A stretch of 64,000 nt of DNA from Mariprofundus sp. KV (GTDB taxonomy: Bacteria; Pseudomonadota; Zetaproteobacteria; Mariprofundales; Mariprofundaceae), in the NCBI RefSeq assembly GCF_013387475.1, contig NZ_VWNB01000004.1, positions 62,001 to 126,000 on the forward strand. Reading direction: 5' to 3'. The notes beneath the pieces are model-generated. The model worked only from the letters and a program-made list of their open reading frames with translations. It was not told where the DNA came from and did no database searches. Below, one piece after another: positions 9,291-18,460 of this stretch (positions within the stretch are counted from its first letter, which is position 1; the number at the start of each line of letters is the position of its first letter). The translations under genes were made by a program, and so were the position numbers.

Positions 9291-10166
9291 ATGATGAAAC
9301 CGGTAAAAGAGCTGCTGATTCTGGGTTGCGGGTATGTGGGTGAGCGACTGGCTCAGCAGTGCCTGCAACAGGGTATCTCGGTAACCGCTACGACCCGTAA
9401 TGCTGAGCGTGCCACCCAACTTACCAGCTCAGGCGTGAAGGCTGTAGTGGCCGGATGCCCGTCTGATCTCTCCGACAGTTTGTTGGCATCGGTCGATGCT
9501 ATCGTCGACTCGATTCCGTTGACCCGCAGTGAGCAGGGCATGAGCGCATCCCAAGCTCGGTGGTTGCCGGTGATTGCCTTGAAGGCGGCTCGCCTGAAAT
9601 GGGCGGGTTACCTCTCTACAACAGGCGTTTATGGCGATGCCAATGGCAACTGGGTGGATGAGGCTTATGCATGTCATCCGACCAGTACGCGGGGCAGCCA
9701 GCGTTTGGTTGCCGAGCAGTGCTGGCTAACCTCCGGTCTGCCTGCCGAAGTGTTCAGAATTGCCGGTATCTACGGGCCTGAGCGCAATATCTTCGCTCGC
9801 CTGCAGGCAGGCGATTACAAAGCTGTGGCGTGGCAGCCACCACACTACTCCAGCCGCATTCATGTTGATGATATTGTGGCAGCAGTGATGGCGGCAATGC
9901 AGAAACCAAGGGCCGGGCGTATTGTTAATCTGGCCGATGATGAGCCGCTGCCGCATGCTGATTATGTTACTGCGTTGGCTCAGCTGATCGGCGCACCAGC
10001 ACCGCAGCTGTTAAGTGAAGATGAGGGAGAGGCGCAGCTCTCAGCGATGGCACTGGAGTTTTTCCGTGATAACAAGCGTGTATCCAACCAGCTGTTGCAT
10101 GCTGAGCTGTTGCCGCAATTGAAGTATCCATCATTCAGGGATGCAGTAGCTGATCTGCTTTGCTAA
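9291..10166 (+). CDS. NAD(P)-binding sugar-epimerase/SDR-like protein (YeeZ family)
   Basis: About 291 residues from the ATG at 9291. An upstream GTG at 9213 would add a non-conserved leader, so I reject it. An N-terminal Rossmann motif GCGYVGERLAQQ binds NAD(P). Later comes the STTGVYGDANGNWVDE segment typical of YeeZ-type extended SDRs, with a Ser/Tyr pair but no clear YxxxK. An RIAGIYGP motif and HVDDIV follow. E. coli YeeZ is of similar length and lacks a known reaction. It is divergent from the PA2779-like gene; the rhodanese follows after 54 bp with a GC-rich hairpin (10186-10201) between. Confidence 0.75.
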   Translation: MMKPVKELLILGCGYVGERLAQQCLQQGISVTATTRNAERATQLTSSGVKAVVAGCPSDLSDSLLASVDAIVDSIPLTRSEQGMSASQARWLPVIALKAARLKWAGYLSTTGVYGDANGNWVDEAYACHPTSTRGSQRLVAEQCWLTSGLPAEVFRIAGIYGPERNIFARLQAGDYKAVAWQPPHYSSRIHVDDIVAAVMAAMQKPRAGRIVNLADDEPLPHADYVTALAQLIGAPAPQLLSEDEGEAQLSAMALEFFRDNKRVSNQLLHAELLPQLKYPSFRDAVADLLC

Positions 10167-10220
10167 GCTGCTCTAAATTTTATTAGGCCTGTTCACAGGC
10201 CCCAACTCAGGAGATGAATC

Positions 10221-10610
10221 ATGGCCAAGGGATTAATGGATTTTGCCGCCGAAGCGAGGCTGACGGTTAAAGAGGTCAGTACGGCGGATACGCAGGACTC
10301 TATCGCTGCAGGCGGTGTGCTGCTGCTGGATGTGCGTGAACCGGGTGAAGTGCGTGAAGGACATCTGCCGGGAGCGATCAATGTGCCGCGTGGTCTGCTG
10401 GAGGCCAAAGCCGATTTGAACTTCCCGCATCGTGAAGCGCAGCTGCAGGATAGGGATCAGGCAGTGATCGTCTACTGCGCCAGTGGTGTGCGTAGTCTGC
10501 TGGCAGCAGCCACCATGCAGCAGATGGGGTTTAGTAATGTGCAGTCGATGAGCGGTGGTTTTGCCGCCTGGAAGGCTGAAGGCAGAGATATTGCCGGCGA
10601 ATCGTGGTAA
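10221..10610 (+). CDS. Rhodanese-like sulfurtransferase
   Basis: A 129-residue single rhodanese domain after AGGAG. The active-site loop is YCASGVRS, a six-residue loop starting with the catalytic Cys and ending in Arg/Ser, as in sulfur-accepting rhodaneses. DVREPGEVREGHLPGAINVP is the usual substrate-side motif, cut here into its recognisable parts DVREP and GHLPGAINVP. There is no signal peptide, so it is cytoplasmic. It probably carries persulfide sulfur; the donor and acceptor are unknown. A terminator follows 26 bp downstream. Confidence 0.85.
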   Translation: MAKGLMDFAAEARLTVKEVSTADTQDSIAAGGVLLLDVREPGEVREGHLPGAINVPRGLLEAKADLNFPHREAQLQDRDQAVIVYCASGVRSLLAAATMQQMGFSNVQSMSGGFAAWKAEGRDIAGESW

Positions 10611-10635
10611 ATCTGTAAGTTTTCCTGTCGAAAAC

Positions 10636-10670
10636 AAAAAAAGAGGCTGGGTTTCCGGCCTCTTTTTTTA
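10636..10670. terminator. Bidirectional rho-independent terminator
   Basis: A-run, arms AGAGGCTGG and CCGGCCTCT (one G-T wobble) around GTTT, then seven Ts. Serves the rhodanese gene and the convergent 42-residue gene. Confidence 0.85.
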
Positions 10671-10688
10671 TGGATGATGAACGGCGTG

Positions 10689-10817
10689 TTATTTCATGAA
10701 GATCAGGCCGATCAGCATCAGAAACAGTAGAATGCCAATGCCGGAGAGAAACCAGACCATAGCACCGGAGCGTGTTGCAAAGTGATCCTGTTTTTCAAAA
10801 AACGATGAATGTGACAT
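10689..10817 (-). CDS. 42-residue single-pass membrane peptide
   Basis: Read from the minus strand: a soluble 18-residue head with MSHSSFFEKQDHFATRSG, then one hydrophobic helix of about 22 residues ending in MK. An excellent Shine-Dalgarno (AAGGAGGAG) lies just upstream and a shared terminator follows, both supporting a real gene. I do not recognise the family. Confidence 0.65.
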   Translation of the reverse strand: MSHSSFFEKQDHFATRSGAMVWFLSGIGILLFLMLIGLIFMK

Positions 10818-10961
10818 ATCTCCTCCTTACCAGCTTGAGATAGGGTATAATCTGACGAAGCGCGGATGTTGAAGATGTGATCAGGCACACGAACAGGGTG
10901 GGAGGCAGGCGCTCCCTTGCAAGTGGCTCCTGTACAGGGACTTTTCTGCTACAGTTCCTGC

Positions 10962-11354
10962 ATGGATGAAGAGACATTTCGAGCCATCGCCGAGGATATA
11001 TTCAACGCCCTGCCTGCAGGTTTTCTCAAACTGATGCAGAACGTGGTGGTTGTGATCGAGGATTTTGCACCTGAGCAGCAACTTGTCGCGATGGATATTC
11101 GCTCCCCGTACCATCTGCTTGGCCTTTATGAGGGGCGTCCGATCACCGAGCGTGAGGCGGTTGATTCAGGGACGTTGCCCGATTTTATTCATCTCTACCG
11201 CATCCCTATTCTGGCTATGCAGCAGAGGAGTGGTGAAACGATTGAGGCCTGCATAAGTGATGTGCTGATTCATGAGATTGGTCACTATTTTGGCTTCAGT
11301 GATGCGCAGATGGAAGCCATTGAAGCTGAGCAGTGTGGCGGGAGGAAGATGTGA
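10962..11354 (+). CDS. Zincin-like metallopeptidase (minimal gluzincin, PF06262-type)
   Basis: About 130 residues from the ATG at 10962; the longer frame adds a non-conserved leader. The zinc motif is HEIGHYFGFSD, close to the C-terminus, with two His and the catalytic Glu. This HExxHxxGxxD layout near the end of a short acidic protein is typical of the possible-zinc-metallopeptidase family. There is no signal peptide. The physiological substrate is unknown. The stop overlaps the start of the MoxR gene (TGTGA), so it is translationally linked to the MoxR-DUF58-TgpA operon. Confidence 0.8.
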   Translation: MDEETFRAIAEDIFNALPAGFLKLMQNVVVVIEDFAPEQQLVAMDIRSPYHLLGLYEGRPITEREAVDSGTLPDFIHLYRIPILAMQQRSGETIEACISDVLIHEIGHYFGFSDAQMEAIEAEQCGGRKM

Positions 11355-12265
11355 AAACTGGAGATGAGAAGATTAGAGCCCTTCAGGATCAGCTGGCATC
11401 GGTACTGGCGGGTAAGGATGATGCCATCAGAGAGCTGTTGATCACGCTGCTGGCAGGTGGTCATCTGCTTATTGAAGATGTTCCCGGTGTGGGTAAAACA
11501 ACGCTGGCGCATGCTCTGGCCAATAGTCTGCAGAGTGATTTCGGACGTATCCAGTTTACTGCCGATCTGCTGCCTGCAGATATTGTTGGTGTGGAGATTT
11601 TCGATCCGCTCAAGCAGCAGTTTGTCTTTCATCCGGGAGCGGTTTTCAATCATATCGTGCTGGCTGATGAGATAAATCGCGCTACACCCAAGGCACAATC
11701 GGCACTGCTTGAGGCAATGGCTGAAGGGCAGGTGACTATTGAGCGGCAGACCCGTCAGCTACCGCAACCCTTCTTTGTTATCGCTACTCAGAATCCCCGC
11801 GAGCATATGGGCACCTTTCCGCTGCCTGAGTCACAGCTTGATCGCTTTTTTATGCGTATCTCTATCGGTTATCCCGATCGTGAAGCAGAGCGCAAGGTGC
11901 TGTTGGATGAGGCGGGACAGGGGCGTCTGTCCGGACTTAGGGCGGTTGCCGACTGGGATGATATCATGGCTGCACGTCAGGCCATTGCCGAACTTCATGT
12001 CTCCGAGCTGCTACTCGATTATCTGTTGAAACTGCTGCAGGAGAGTCGCAACGGCGAATGGCTGAAGCAGGGGATCAGCCCCCGTGCAGGGCACGATCTG
12101 ATCAATGCCGCACGTGTTCAGGCCTGGCTGGCTGGTCAGAGCTATGTCACTGCGGCAGATATCCAGCGTGTCTGGTTACCCTGCCTTGCGCATCGTGTTG
12201 TGGCTGTTGGTGATAGCCGCGAGGCCCTGATCGCGCTGTTGGAAAGTGTGGCTGTTCCGGCCTGA
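11351..12265 (+). CDS. MoxR-family AAA+ ATPase
   Basis: About 304 residues from the GTG at 11351, chosen because GGGAGGA lies the right distance upstream; a GTG at 11333 is possible. Walker A is GVGKTTLA, Walker B LADEINRA, and sensor 1 ATQNP. The LPESQLDRFFMR segment is the MoxR signature. MoxR ATPases act as chaperones with VWA or DUF58 proteins; here a DUF58 gene and a transglutaminase-like gene follow directly. The MoxR-DUF58-TgpA trio is a common conserved operon whose substrate is unknown. Confidence 0.9.
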   Translation: MKTGDEKIRALQDQLASVLAGKDDAIRELLITLLAGGHLLIEDVPGVGKTTLAHALANSLQSDFGRIQFTADLLPADIVGVEIFDPLKQQFVFHPGAVFNHIVLADEINRATPKAQSALLEAMAEGQVTIERQTRQLPQPFFVIATQNPREHMGTFPLPESQLDRFFMRISIGYPDREAERKVLLDEAGQGRLSGLRAVADWDDIMAARQAIAELHVSELLLDYLLKLLQESRNGEWLKQGISPRAGHDLINAARVQAWLAGQSYVTAADIQRVWLPCLAHRVVAVGDSREALIALLESVAVPA

Positions 12266-12286
12266 GCAATCTAAACAGGATATTCC

Positions 12287-13303
12287 GTGGCATACGATCC
12301 TGCTGATCTGAAACTTCCCGGCTGGCTCTTACGCGTTCTGGATCTGCTGATTGCCATCCGCATTCCGCTTGGCCGGGGCTGGAGGCTGGGGTTTACGCGA
12401 CCGGGTTTTGTCTTTTTCTCTGCACTGGTTGGACTCTGGGCGGCGGCACTCTATTCCGGTAACAATCTGCTCTATCTCAGTGGTGCGATGATCACGGCGA
12501 TAAGTGTGGCCGCTCTTTTGCAAACGCGACATATATTAAAATCTTTTCCCGATCCGGCGTCCATGCTGCCGCAGTTGCAGCAAGGTGATGTGACGATTGT
12601 GCGCAGAGAGGGAGAGCTTCTTTTTCCGGCTGCAGCAGTTGTCGCCATCCAGTGGTGCTATGATGACGGGGATTTTTCTCTGCTTGGCCGCTGTGAGGCC
12701 GGGCGGCTCTCTCTACAGGGGCGAATACAGGCGCAACGGCGGGGCCTCTACCGCTGCAATTCGCTTAGGCTGAGCAGTGCTGCACCGCTGGGGCTGTTTC
12801 TGCTTGAGTTACAGCGCGGTGATAGTGGAGAGATCGTGGTGATGCCTGAACCTGTCAGTTGGCAGGCTGAAGGCCTGAATGCCAGCGCCGCTTCAAATGA
12901 ACTGCGTTTTGGTGGTGATGAGTGGCACGATCTGCGTCTCTATACGCCGGGTGATGCTTTGTCGCAGGTGCACTGGCGTAAGGCATCGGGAGAGCTCTCT
13001 GACTGGCGGGTGAAGCGTTTTGCTTTTGATGCTGCGCAGAGGCCAGAATCAGTATTGCGCGTTGATCTGCGTATGCCGGCTCATGCAGAGGCTGCAGCCT
13101 TTGAACGTCTGCTCGGGCGGGTCTGGTTCTGGGTGTTGGAGCAGCGTGGAGATAGCACTTTGTTTCTGGGGCAGGAGCAGTTTGCAGTGACAGCGTCGAT
13201 GCAATCAGGCGCTCTGCAGCGGGCTATTGCCGCTGCTGTACCTGAAACATCTCCGGCAGCCGGTGATGGCGGATTGCTGCTGGCGGTCAGTGATGAGCGC
13301 TGA
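12287..13303 (+). CDS. DUF58-domain membrane protein
   Basis: 338 residues, GTG start after AGGA. Two N-terminal transmembrane helices (about 38-56 and 62-78) are followed by a cytoplasmic region. The DUF58 signature YTPGDALSQVHWRKAS lies at about 222-237, including the invariant HWRKxA/S. DUF58 proteins are the usual MoxR partner and resemble VWA folds. The last 11 bp overlap the transglutaminase-like gene. Membrane anchoring and the neighbours imply an envelope-linked quality-control or maturation role, which is inference. Confidence 0.88.
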   Translation: MAYDPADLKLPGWLLRVLDLLIAIRIPLGRGWRLGFTRPGFVFFSALVGLWAAALYSGNNLLYLSGAMITAISVAALLQTRHILKSFPDPASMLPQLQQGDVTIVRREGELLFPAAAVVAIQWCYDDGDFSLLGRCEAGRLSLQGRIQAQRRGLYRCNSLRLSSAAPLGLFLLELQRGDSGEIVVMPEPVSWQAEGLNASAASNELRFGGDEWHDLRLYTPGDALSQVHWRKASGELSDWRVKRFAFDAAQRPESVLRVDLRMPAHAEAAAFERLLGRVWFWVLEQRGDSTLFLGQEQFAVTASMQSGALQRAIAAAVPETSPAAGDGGLLLAVSDER

Positions 13304-15215
13304 TCTGCGCCACGATGCTGCGCTGCTGCGTGCCGAGCGACTGACGCTGGCTGTGCTGTTGTGTGGCGTTGCTGCCCTTGCACTCTCTGATTTCGTGTCC
13401 CCCTTCTACTGGCTGCTTTCTGCGGTGGCTGCAACCCTGCGCCTGTGGCGAGGGCCATCGCTGCATCTGAGCGAGATGCAGGCGAGTATCGTCGGCTGGT
13501 TGGGTTTCGGCTGGGTTATTCTTGAACTTGTTTTCGGTCGGGAGTTGATTGTCGCGTTTACCGACTTTCTGCTGATTCTCTCCTTTGCCATTGTTGTTGA
13601 AGCGGCCACGCCGCGTAATCATCTGCACCGCATGCTGGTGGGGCTGTTTCTGGTGCTGGCTGCGGCCGTACTGACCGACTCTGTTCTGTATGTGGTTCCG
13701 TTACTGTTGATGATGTGGTTCCTGTGGCGGGCAGCGGCCTGTCTCTACAGTATCAACTGGCCGGGAGGTGATCTGCCTGCAGTGCCGGTGCGCAAGGAGG
13801 GGGGATGGATGCTGCTGATGGTGGCAATCACAGCACTGCTGTTTGTAGCACTGCCGCGCTTTGAATTTCACTCGCTGCTCAAGGGTACCCAGCCGCGCCT
13901 GCAGACCAGTGGTTTCTCCGACCTGGTACAGCTGGGGGATTTTGCCCGCACACTCGATAGCAGGGTTGTCATGCGGGTGGAGCCGTTGGATGACTCAGCA
14001 GATGGCATCAAACAATTTCGCAGATGGGCGGTGGGTCGCTACTGGCGCGGTGCTGTGCTCTCCCGTTTTACCGGCCATGGCTGGCAGAAGGTCGCTGGTC
14101 GCCACCAGTTTCAAATTGCTGCAGGTAAAGATCTGGTGGTTGCGGATGGCAACAAGCTGTCACTGGCATTGTATCGCGAAGCCAGTGATCACGCCTATAT
14201 CCAGCTGCCCGAAGGTTTGTTGCGGATAAAAGATATTCCCGAGGCGATTCACTTTGACGGGGCGGCAGCGGCTCAGTTTGCCCGTGCGCCATCCCGGCGA
14301 CTGCGATTACTGATGGATGTGGCGATGGCTGCAGAGCTTAAGGGGACGGGGAGACCCCAGCACCGGGAGCGCGAGCGGGATAAAATCCCGGATGAGTTGC
14401 GTCGCTGGTTGCAGCCTTTTGTCGCCAGTGGGGAAGCCCCCGAGGTGCTGCTAGAGCGCATCGCCAGTGAGTTGCGAGGCTGGGAGTATGATCTCAATGC
14501 AGCCATCGATGCAGAGCGGCCTATAACCTCGTTTCTAAGGCTTAAGTCAGGACACTGTGAGCTCTATGCCACCACAATGGCACTGGCAGCACGGCAGCTC
14601 GGTTTTGCCTCTCGCGTGGTGAATGGATATCTGGGTGGCGACTGGAATGAGGTGGGGAACTTTTTACAGATCAGGGCATTGCATGCCCATAGCTGGAGTG
14701 AGGTGTGGTTGGCAGGTTCCTGGCAGCGGATTGATGCAACGCCATCACTGCGTGACGGTCTGCTGGATCTTCAGTTTCCAACCCTCGATCAGCTCTGGGA
14801 GTCAGCCAGGCTCGGCTGGTACCGTTATGTGCTTGAGTTTCAGAACTCCGATCGCTTAAATTTTCTTACATCGCTCTGGCAGAGTGTAAGGCTCTACAGC
14901 AACTGGCTGCTTGCAGCAGCACTGACCATCGGAGTGATGCTGTTATTGGGTCGCTCTGTAGCGCAGCTGCGCTTGCGACTGCGCAGGCCACAACGCGAAC
15001 AGTTGTGCTCTGAGCTTGATCGCTGGTTGCGCCGCCGTGGCGTGGTCCGTCAGCCATATCAGCCTCTGCGACATGCTGATTTGCCCGAAGGTGTTGCCCC
15101 TGAGCAGTGGAACGGTTTTGTGCAGCAGTGGGAAACCGCCTGTTATGGCAGTGGACGGTTATGGAAAAAACATGATCTGCAACGCCATTTGCGTGCGCTT
15201 TTGAAAAGCTACTGA
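13293..15215 (+). CDS. TgpA-type transglutaminase-like membrane protein (DUF3488)
   Basis: About 640 residues from the ATG at 13293, overlapping DUF58 by 11 bp. The N-terminal part has five or six transmembrane helices (DUF3488), then a periplasmic domain and a transglutaminase core with catalytic Cys in GHCELYATT, His in HAHSWSEVW and Asp in RIDATP. One more transmembrane helix lies at about 555-575 (LLAAALTIGVMLLLG), followed by a basic DUF4129-like C-terminal tail. This is the layout of Pseudomonas TgpA, reported as essential there. The reaction in vivo (cross-linking or proteolysis) is not known. Confidence 0.88.
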   Translation: MSADLRHDAALLRAERLTLAVLLCGVAALALSDFVSPFYWLLSAVAATLRLWRGPSLHLSEMQASIVGWLGFGWVILELVFGRELIVAFTDFLLILSFAIVVEAATPRNHLHRMLVGLFLVLAAAVLTDSVLYVVPLLLMMWFLWRAAACLYSINWPGGDLPAVPVRKEGGWMLLMVAITALLFVALPRFEFHSLLKGTQPRLQTSGFSDLVQLGDFARTLDSRVVMRVEPLDDSADGIKQFRRWAVGRYWRGAVLSRFTGHGWQKVAGRHQFQIAAGKDLVVADGNKLSLALYREASDHAYIQLPEGLLRIKDIPEAIHFDGAAAAQFARAPSRRLRLLMDVAMAAELKGTGRPQHRERERDKIPDELRRWLQPFVASGEAPEVLLERIASELRGWEYDLNAAIDAERPITSFLRLKSGHCELYATTMALAARQLGFASRVVNGYLGGDWNEVGNFLQIRALHAHSWSEVWLAGSWQRIDATPSLRDGLLDLQFPTLDQLWESARLGWYRYVLEFQNSDRLNFLTSLWQSVRLYSNWLLAAALTIGVMLLLGRSVAQLRLRLRRPQREQLCSELDRWLRRRGVVRQPYQPLRHADLPEGVAPEQWNGFVQQWETACYGSGRLWKKHDLQRHLRALLKSY

Positions 15216-15253
15216 TACTATTTCGGCCAAAGAACTGTGAGAGGTAGTTGTTC

Positions 15254-16036
15254 GTGGGAATTCTTGAAGGTAAAAAAGGTCTTATTCTTGGTGTGGCCAA
15301 TAACAAATCCATCGCATGGGGGGTTGCGCAGGCAGCCAAGCGCGAAGGTGCGACATTGGGCTTTAACTATCTTGGTGAACAGATGGAGAAACGGGTTCGT
15401 CCACTGGCGGAGAGCCTTGGTGCTGAGATTATCGCGCCAATGAACGTTTCTGAGGAAGAGAGCATCGACGCCTTTTTTGCGCAGGTGAAAGAGCAGTGGG
15501 GTGAAATCGATTTCATTGTTCATTCAATTGCATACGCCAACAAAGACGCTCTGCAGAATCGTTTTTCAACCACAACACGTGAAGATTTTCAGCTGGCGCT
15601 TGATGTCTCAGCCTACTCCTTTATTGCCTGTGCCCAGCGTGCAGCACCTTTGATGAAAGAGGGTGGCAGCATGGTGACGATGAGCTACCTGGGCGCTGAA
15701 CGTGCTGTGCCTGGATATGGAGTGATGGGTGTGGCCAAGGCTGCACTGGAGGCTTCAACACGTTATCTGGCTCAGGATCTCGGTGTTGATGGCATTCGTG
15801 TTAACGCTGTATCCGCAGGCCCTATCCGTACGCTGGCAGCATCAGCAGTTGGCGATTTCCGTAAACTGATGGAGAAGAGTGCGCGTGGTGCCATGCTCAA
15901 GCGTAATGTGACCCAGGATGAGGTGGGTAATACCACAGTCTACCTGCTCTCTGATCTGGCTTCCGGTGTCACCGGTGAGCTGCACTATGTTGACGCCGGT
16001 TTCCATATCGGCGCTGGTGATACGGGCGCGGAATAA
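15254..16036 (+). CDS. fabI: Enoyl-[acyl-carrier-protein] reductase [NADH]
   Basis: About 260 residues. I take the GTG at 15254, giving MGILEGKKGLILGVAN, because it matches the usual FabI N-terminus and has GAGAGG about 9 bp upstream; a TTG at 15248 is too close to it. NAD-binding motif GVANNKSIAWG; the active-site Tyr and Lys lie in GYGVMGVAKAAL (Y-x6-K), the FabI form of the SDR catalytic pair. It reduces trans-2-enoyl-ACP in the last step of each fatty-acid elongation cycle. aroC follows after 3 bp. Confidence 0.93.
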   Translation: MGILEGKKGLILGVANNKSIAWGVAQAAKREGATLGFNYLGEQMEKRVRPLAESLGAEIIAPMNVSEEESIDAFFAQVKEQWGEIDFIVHSIAYANKDALQNRFSTTTREDFQLALDVSAYSFIACAQRAAPLMKEGGSMVTMSYLGAERAVPGYGVMGVAKAALEASTRYLAQDLGVDGIRVNAVSAGPIRTLAASAVGDFRKLMEKSARGAMLKRNVTQDEVGNTTVYLLSDLASGVTGELHYVDAGFHIGAGDTGAE

Positions 16037-16039
16037 GCG

Positions 16040-17101
16040 GTGTCAGGCTCTTCTACCGGTCAGATCTTCCGGGTTACCACTGCAGGCGAATCACACGGGG
16101 CGGCACTGGTTGCCATCGTTGAGGGGTGCCCTGCAGGCATCAAGCTTTCAGAGGCTGATATCCAGCCTGATCTTGATCGCCGTAAACCCGGCCAGTCCAA
16201 ATATACCACCCAGCGCCGCGAGGCGGATGAGGTGGAGATTCTCTCCGGTGTTTTTGAAGGCATAACCACGGGTTGTCCGATCGGGCTGCTGATCCGTAAT
16301 ACCGATCAGCGCAGCAAGGATTACTCCGATATCATGGATAAGTTCCGTCCGGGCCATGCTGATTTCACCTACTTTGAGAAGTATGGTCGCCGTGACTATC
16401 GCGGCGGTGGTCGCTCATCTGCGCGTGAGACAGCTGTACGTGTGGCGGCAGGCGCGGTGGCCAAACAGCTCCTGAAACAGTCAGGGATTTCAGTGTTGGG
16501 CTGGGTTGATCAGATCGGCCCGGTGAGAGCCGATGCTGCCAATTTTGATGCTGAAGAGATCGGCAATAATCCATTCTTCTGTCCTGATGCCGTTGCGGCA
16601 GAGCAGATGGCCACATTTATGGACGCATTGCGCAAAACGGGCGACTCTATTGGCGCCGGTGTTAGCGTTGAAGCACGTGGCATGATTCCGGGGCTTGGTG
16701 AGCCTGTGTTTGACCGGCTCGACGCTGATATTGCCAAGGCGCTGATGAATATCCCGGCGGTGAAAGCGGTAGAGATTGGCGATGGTATGCGCTGTATTGA
16801 GGCCAGAGGTTCTGAGTTTGGTGATGCGATTCGTGCCAGCGGTTTCCAGAGTAATCATGCCGGTGGCATTCTCGGTGGCATCTCCAATGGAGATACGATC
16901 CGTGCCCGTATGGCACTGAAGCCGACCTCATCCATTCTCACATCCCGACCCACGATCGATATTCATGGCAATGAGACTGATATTGTTACCAAGGGTCGTC
17001 ATGATCCATGCGTGGGCATTCGCGCCGTACCGATTGCCGAAGCGATGCTGGCACTGGTGCTGGCTGATCATCTGCTGCGCCATCGCGCCAGCAGGATATA
17101 A
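16040..17101 (+). CDS. aroC: Chorismate synthase
   Basis: 353 residues, GTG start 3 bp after fabI. Signatures in order: [11 protein letters not shown] near the N-terminus, [11 protein letters not shown] (central signature), [13 protein letters not shown], and [16 protein letters not shown] near the end. It removes phosphate from 5-enolpyruvylshikimate 3-phosphate with reduced FMN to make chorismate, the last shared step of aromatic synthesis. Full length and with all conserved His/Arg motifs. Coupling with fabI is positional only. Confidence 0.95.
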   Translation: MSGSSTGQIFRVTTAGESHGAALVAIVEGCPAGIKLSEADIQPDLDRRKPGQSKYTTQRREADEVEILSGVFEGITTGCPIGLLIRNTDQRSKDYSDIMDKFRPGHADFTYFEKYGRRDYRGGGRSSARETAVRVAAGAVAKQLLKQSGISVLGWVDQIGPVRADAANFDAEEIGNNPFFCPDAVAAEQMATFMDALRKTGDSIGAGVSVEARGMIPGLGEPVFDRLDADIAKALMNIPAVKAVEIGDGMRCIEARGSEFGDAIRASGFQSNHAGGILGGISNGDTIRARMALKPTSSILTSRPTIDIHGNETDIVTKGRHDPCVGIRAVPIAEAMLALVLADHLLRHRASRI

Positions 17102-17190
17102 ACGCAACCACTTTATTTAAGTTCACTGTAGATTAAAGGGAGCACGCTTTTTGACTGCCCCGCTGGCAGAGACTACTGCTGATTTCTTTT

Positions 17191-18387
17191 TTATTTAGAA
17201 GGGGCCGGTTCCAGCCAGGCACTTGCAAGGCCCGGATGCTGTTTGATCTCTTTAAGTTTTACTCTGGCATCATTGATGTTGAAATTCGCGCTGCTGACCA
17301 GCCGGAACCAGACTCTGCCATTGACATCCACACGGTTGATGCGGGACTCGATACCCTCTCGGGCCAGTCGTCCCTGCTCTGCTGCTGCTCCCACCTCAGA
17401 CTCAAATGAGATGAGGTTAATCATAAACATCTGATCCGCTGTTGCTGTTGCCGCCACTTTTTCAGCCCGGGCTGCTGCTTCAACTTCCACAGCCATCAGA
17501 TCAGAGGTCTCTGCTTTGGCGTGCATGGCAGATGCATCGGTAGAGGCACCCTGCATGCTGATGCGGGTTTTCGGTTCAGCAGCGACAGGGGCAGTGTCGA
17601 ACTCATCCTCTTGCCAGTCGCCATCACCGCCTTTTTGATCATTGCTGCCCCACTCATCCTCTTCCCAGTGCTCATCATCGCTCTGCTGAGGCTTGGGTGG
17701 ATTACCATCGTGGATGTTGTATTCACGATTCTGTCGCCACGCTTCACGTGTGAAGACATAGGGATCCAGCGCCAACTCATCGCGCATATCCGAGGCATCA
17801 AGCAGCTGTGCCCGTTTGTCCACATACTTAAGCACTGTCAATGGAATGGTCACCACAGGAGCTACCACGAGGGATGCCCAGAAGAGTGGATCGGTTGCTG
17901 TTGCGGTGATGAAGTCGGGCGCATCTCGGACAGAGTTCGGGCCGAGCAGTGGAATAACCAGATAGGCGCCCTTATCAACGCCCCAGACAGCAAGCGTCTG
18001 CCCGAAATCCTCTTCATGCCGCACCAGCCCCATCGGTGTGGCGACATCGACCAGGCCACCAATGCCAAGCGATGTGTTGATCAGGAATCGAAACAGATCC
18101 TGAAAACCCTGTCCGCCTTTACCCTGCAGGAAATCATTGAGCACGGTGTTGAGGTAGGTGGCATTGTCATAAAAATTGGATACAGCCGTACGCATCGGTT
18201 TTGGTACCACTGCGGTATATCCCTGAGCGACAGGTTTGAGTGTTACCCGGTCAATGCCATCATTGACCTTGTCGGTGACGCGGTTGACCGGCTGAATCGG
18301 ATCGTAGTTGTTCTGTGCCGTAGCACATGCAGAGAGCAGGGCTGCCAGCAACAGGGCCAGGATAAGGTTGATGGGACGACGATTCAT
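17191..18387 (-). CDS. mlaA: MlaA (VacJ) lipoprotein fused to a C-terminal SPOR-like domain
   Basis: About 398 residues from the ATG at 18387. A lipoprotein signal ends LLSAC. Residues about 30-220 are MlaA: YDPIQPVNRVTDKVN, FLINTSLGIGGLVDVA, RHEEDFGQTLAVWGV and the IPLLGPNSVRD motif. MlaA sits in the outer membrane and removes mislocalised phospholipids for the Mla pathway. After an acidic Trp/Asp/Glu-rich linker (about 230-270) and an Ala-rich helix, the last 75 or so residues (FMINLISFESEVGAAAEQ through the LASAWLEPAP tail) look like a SPOR peptidoglycan-binding fold. MlaA alone is about 250 residues, so this is a fusion. No other mla genes are in the window. Confidence 0.87.
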   Translation of the reverse strand: MNRRPINLILALLLAALLSACATAQNNYDPIQPVNRVTDKVNDGIDRVTLKPVAQGYTAVVPKPMRTAVSNFYDNATYLNTVLNDFLQGKGGQGFQDLFRFLINTSLGIGGLVDVATPMGLVRHEEDFGQTLAVWGVDKGAYLVIPLLGPNSVRDAPDFITATATDPLFWASLVVAPVVTIPLTVLKYVDKRAQLLDASDMRDELALDPYVFTREAWRQNREYNIHDGNPPKPQQSDDEHWEEDEWGSNDQKGGDGDWQEDEFDTAPVAAEPKTRISMQGASTDASAMHAKAETSDLMAVEVEAAARAEKVAATATADQMFMINLISFESEVGAAAEQGRLAREGIESRINRVDVNGRVWFRLVSSANFNINDARVKLKEIKQHPGLASAWLEPAPSK

Positions 18388-18460
18388 TGCCGCCAATTAT
18401 GCCCGCTGTTGTAGCAAATGCACGAAAATGGAGATGGCTTTGTGTCGCTCTGCCTGAGGA

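Noticed and set aside
10186-10201. Terminator before the rhodanese gene
   Set aside because: The hairpin GGCCTG/CAGGCC has no T-run and lies just before the Shine-Dalgarno.
17521-18414. 297-residue plus-strand open frame over mlaA
   Set aside because: No family features; the minus-strand MlaA motifs and lipobox are clear.
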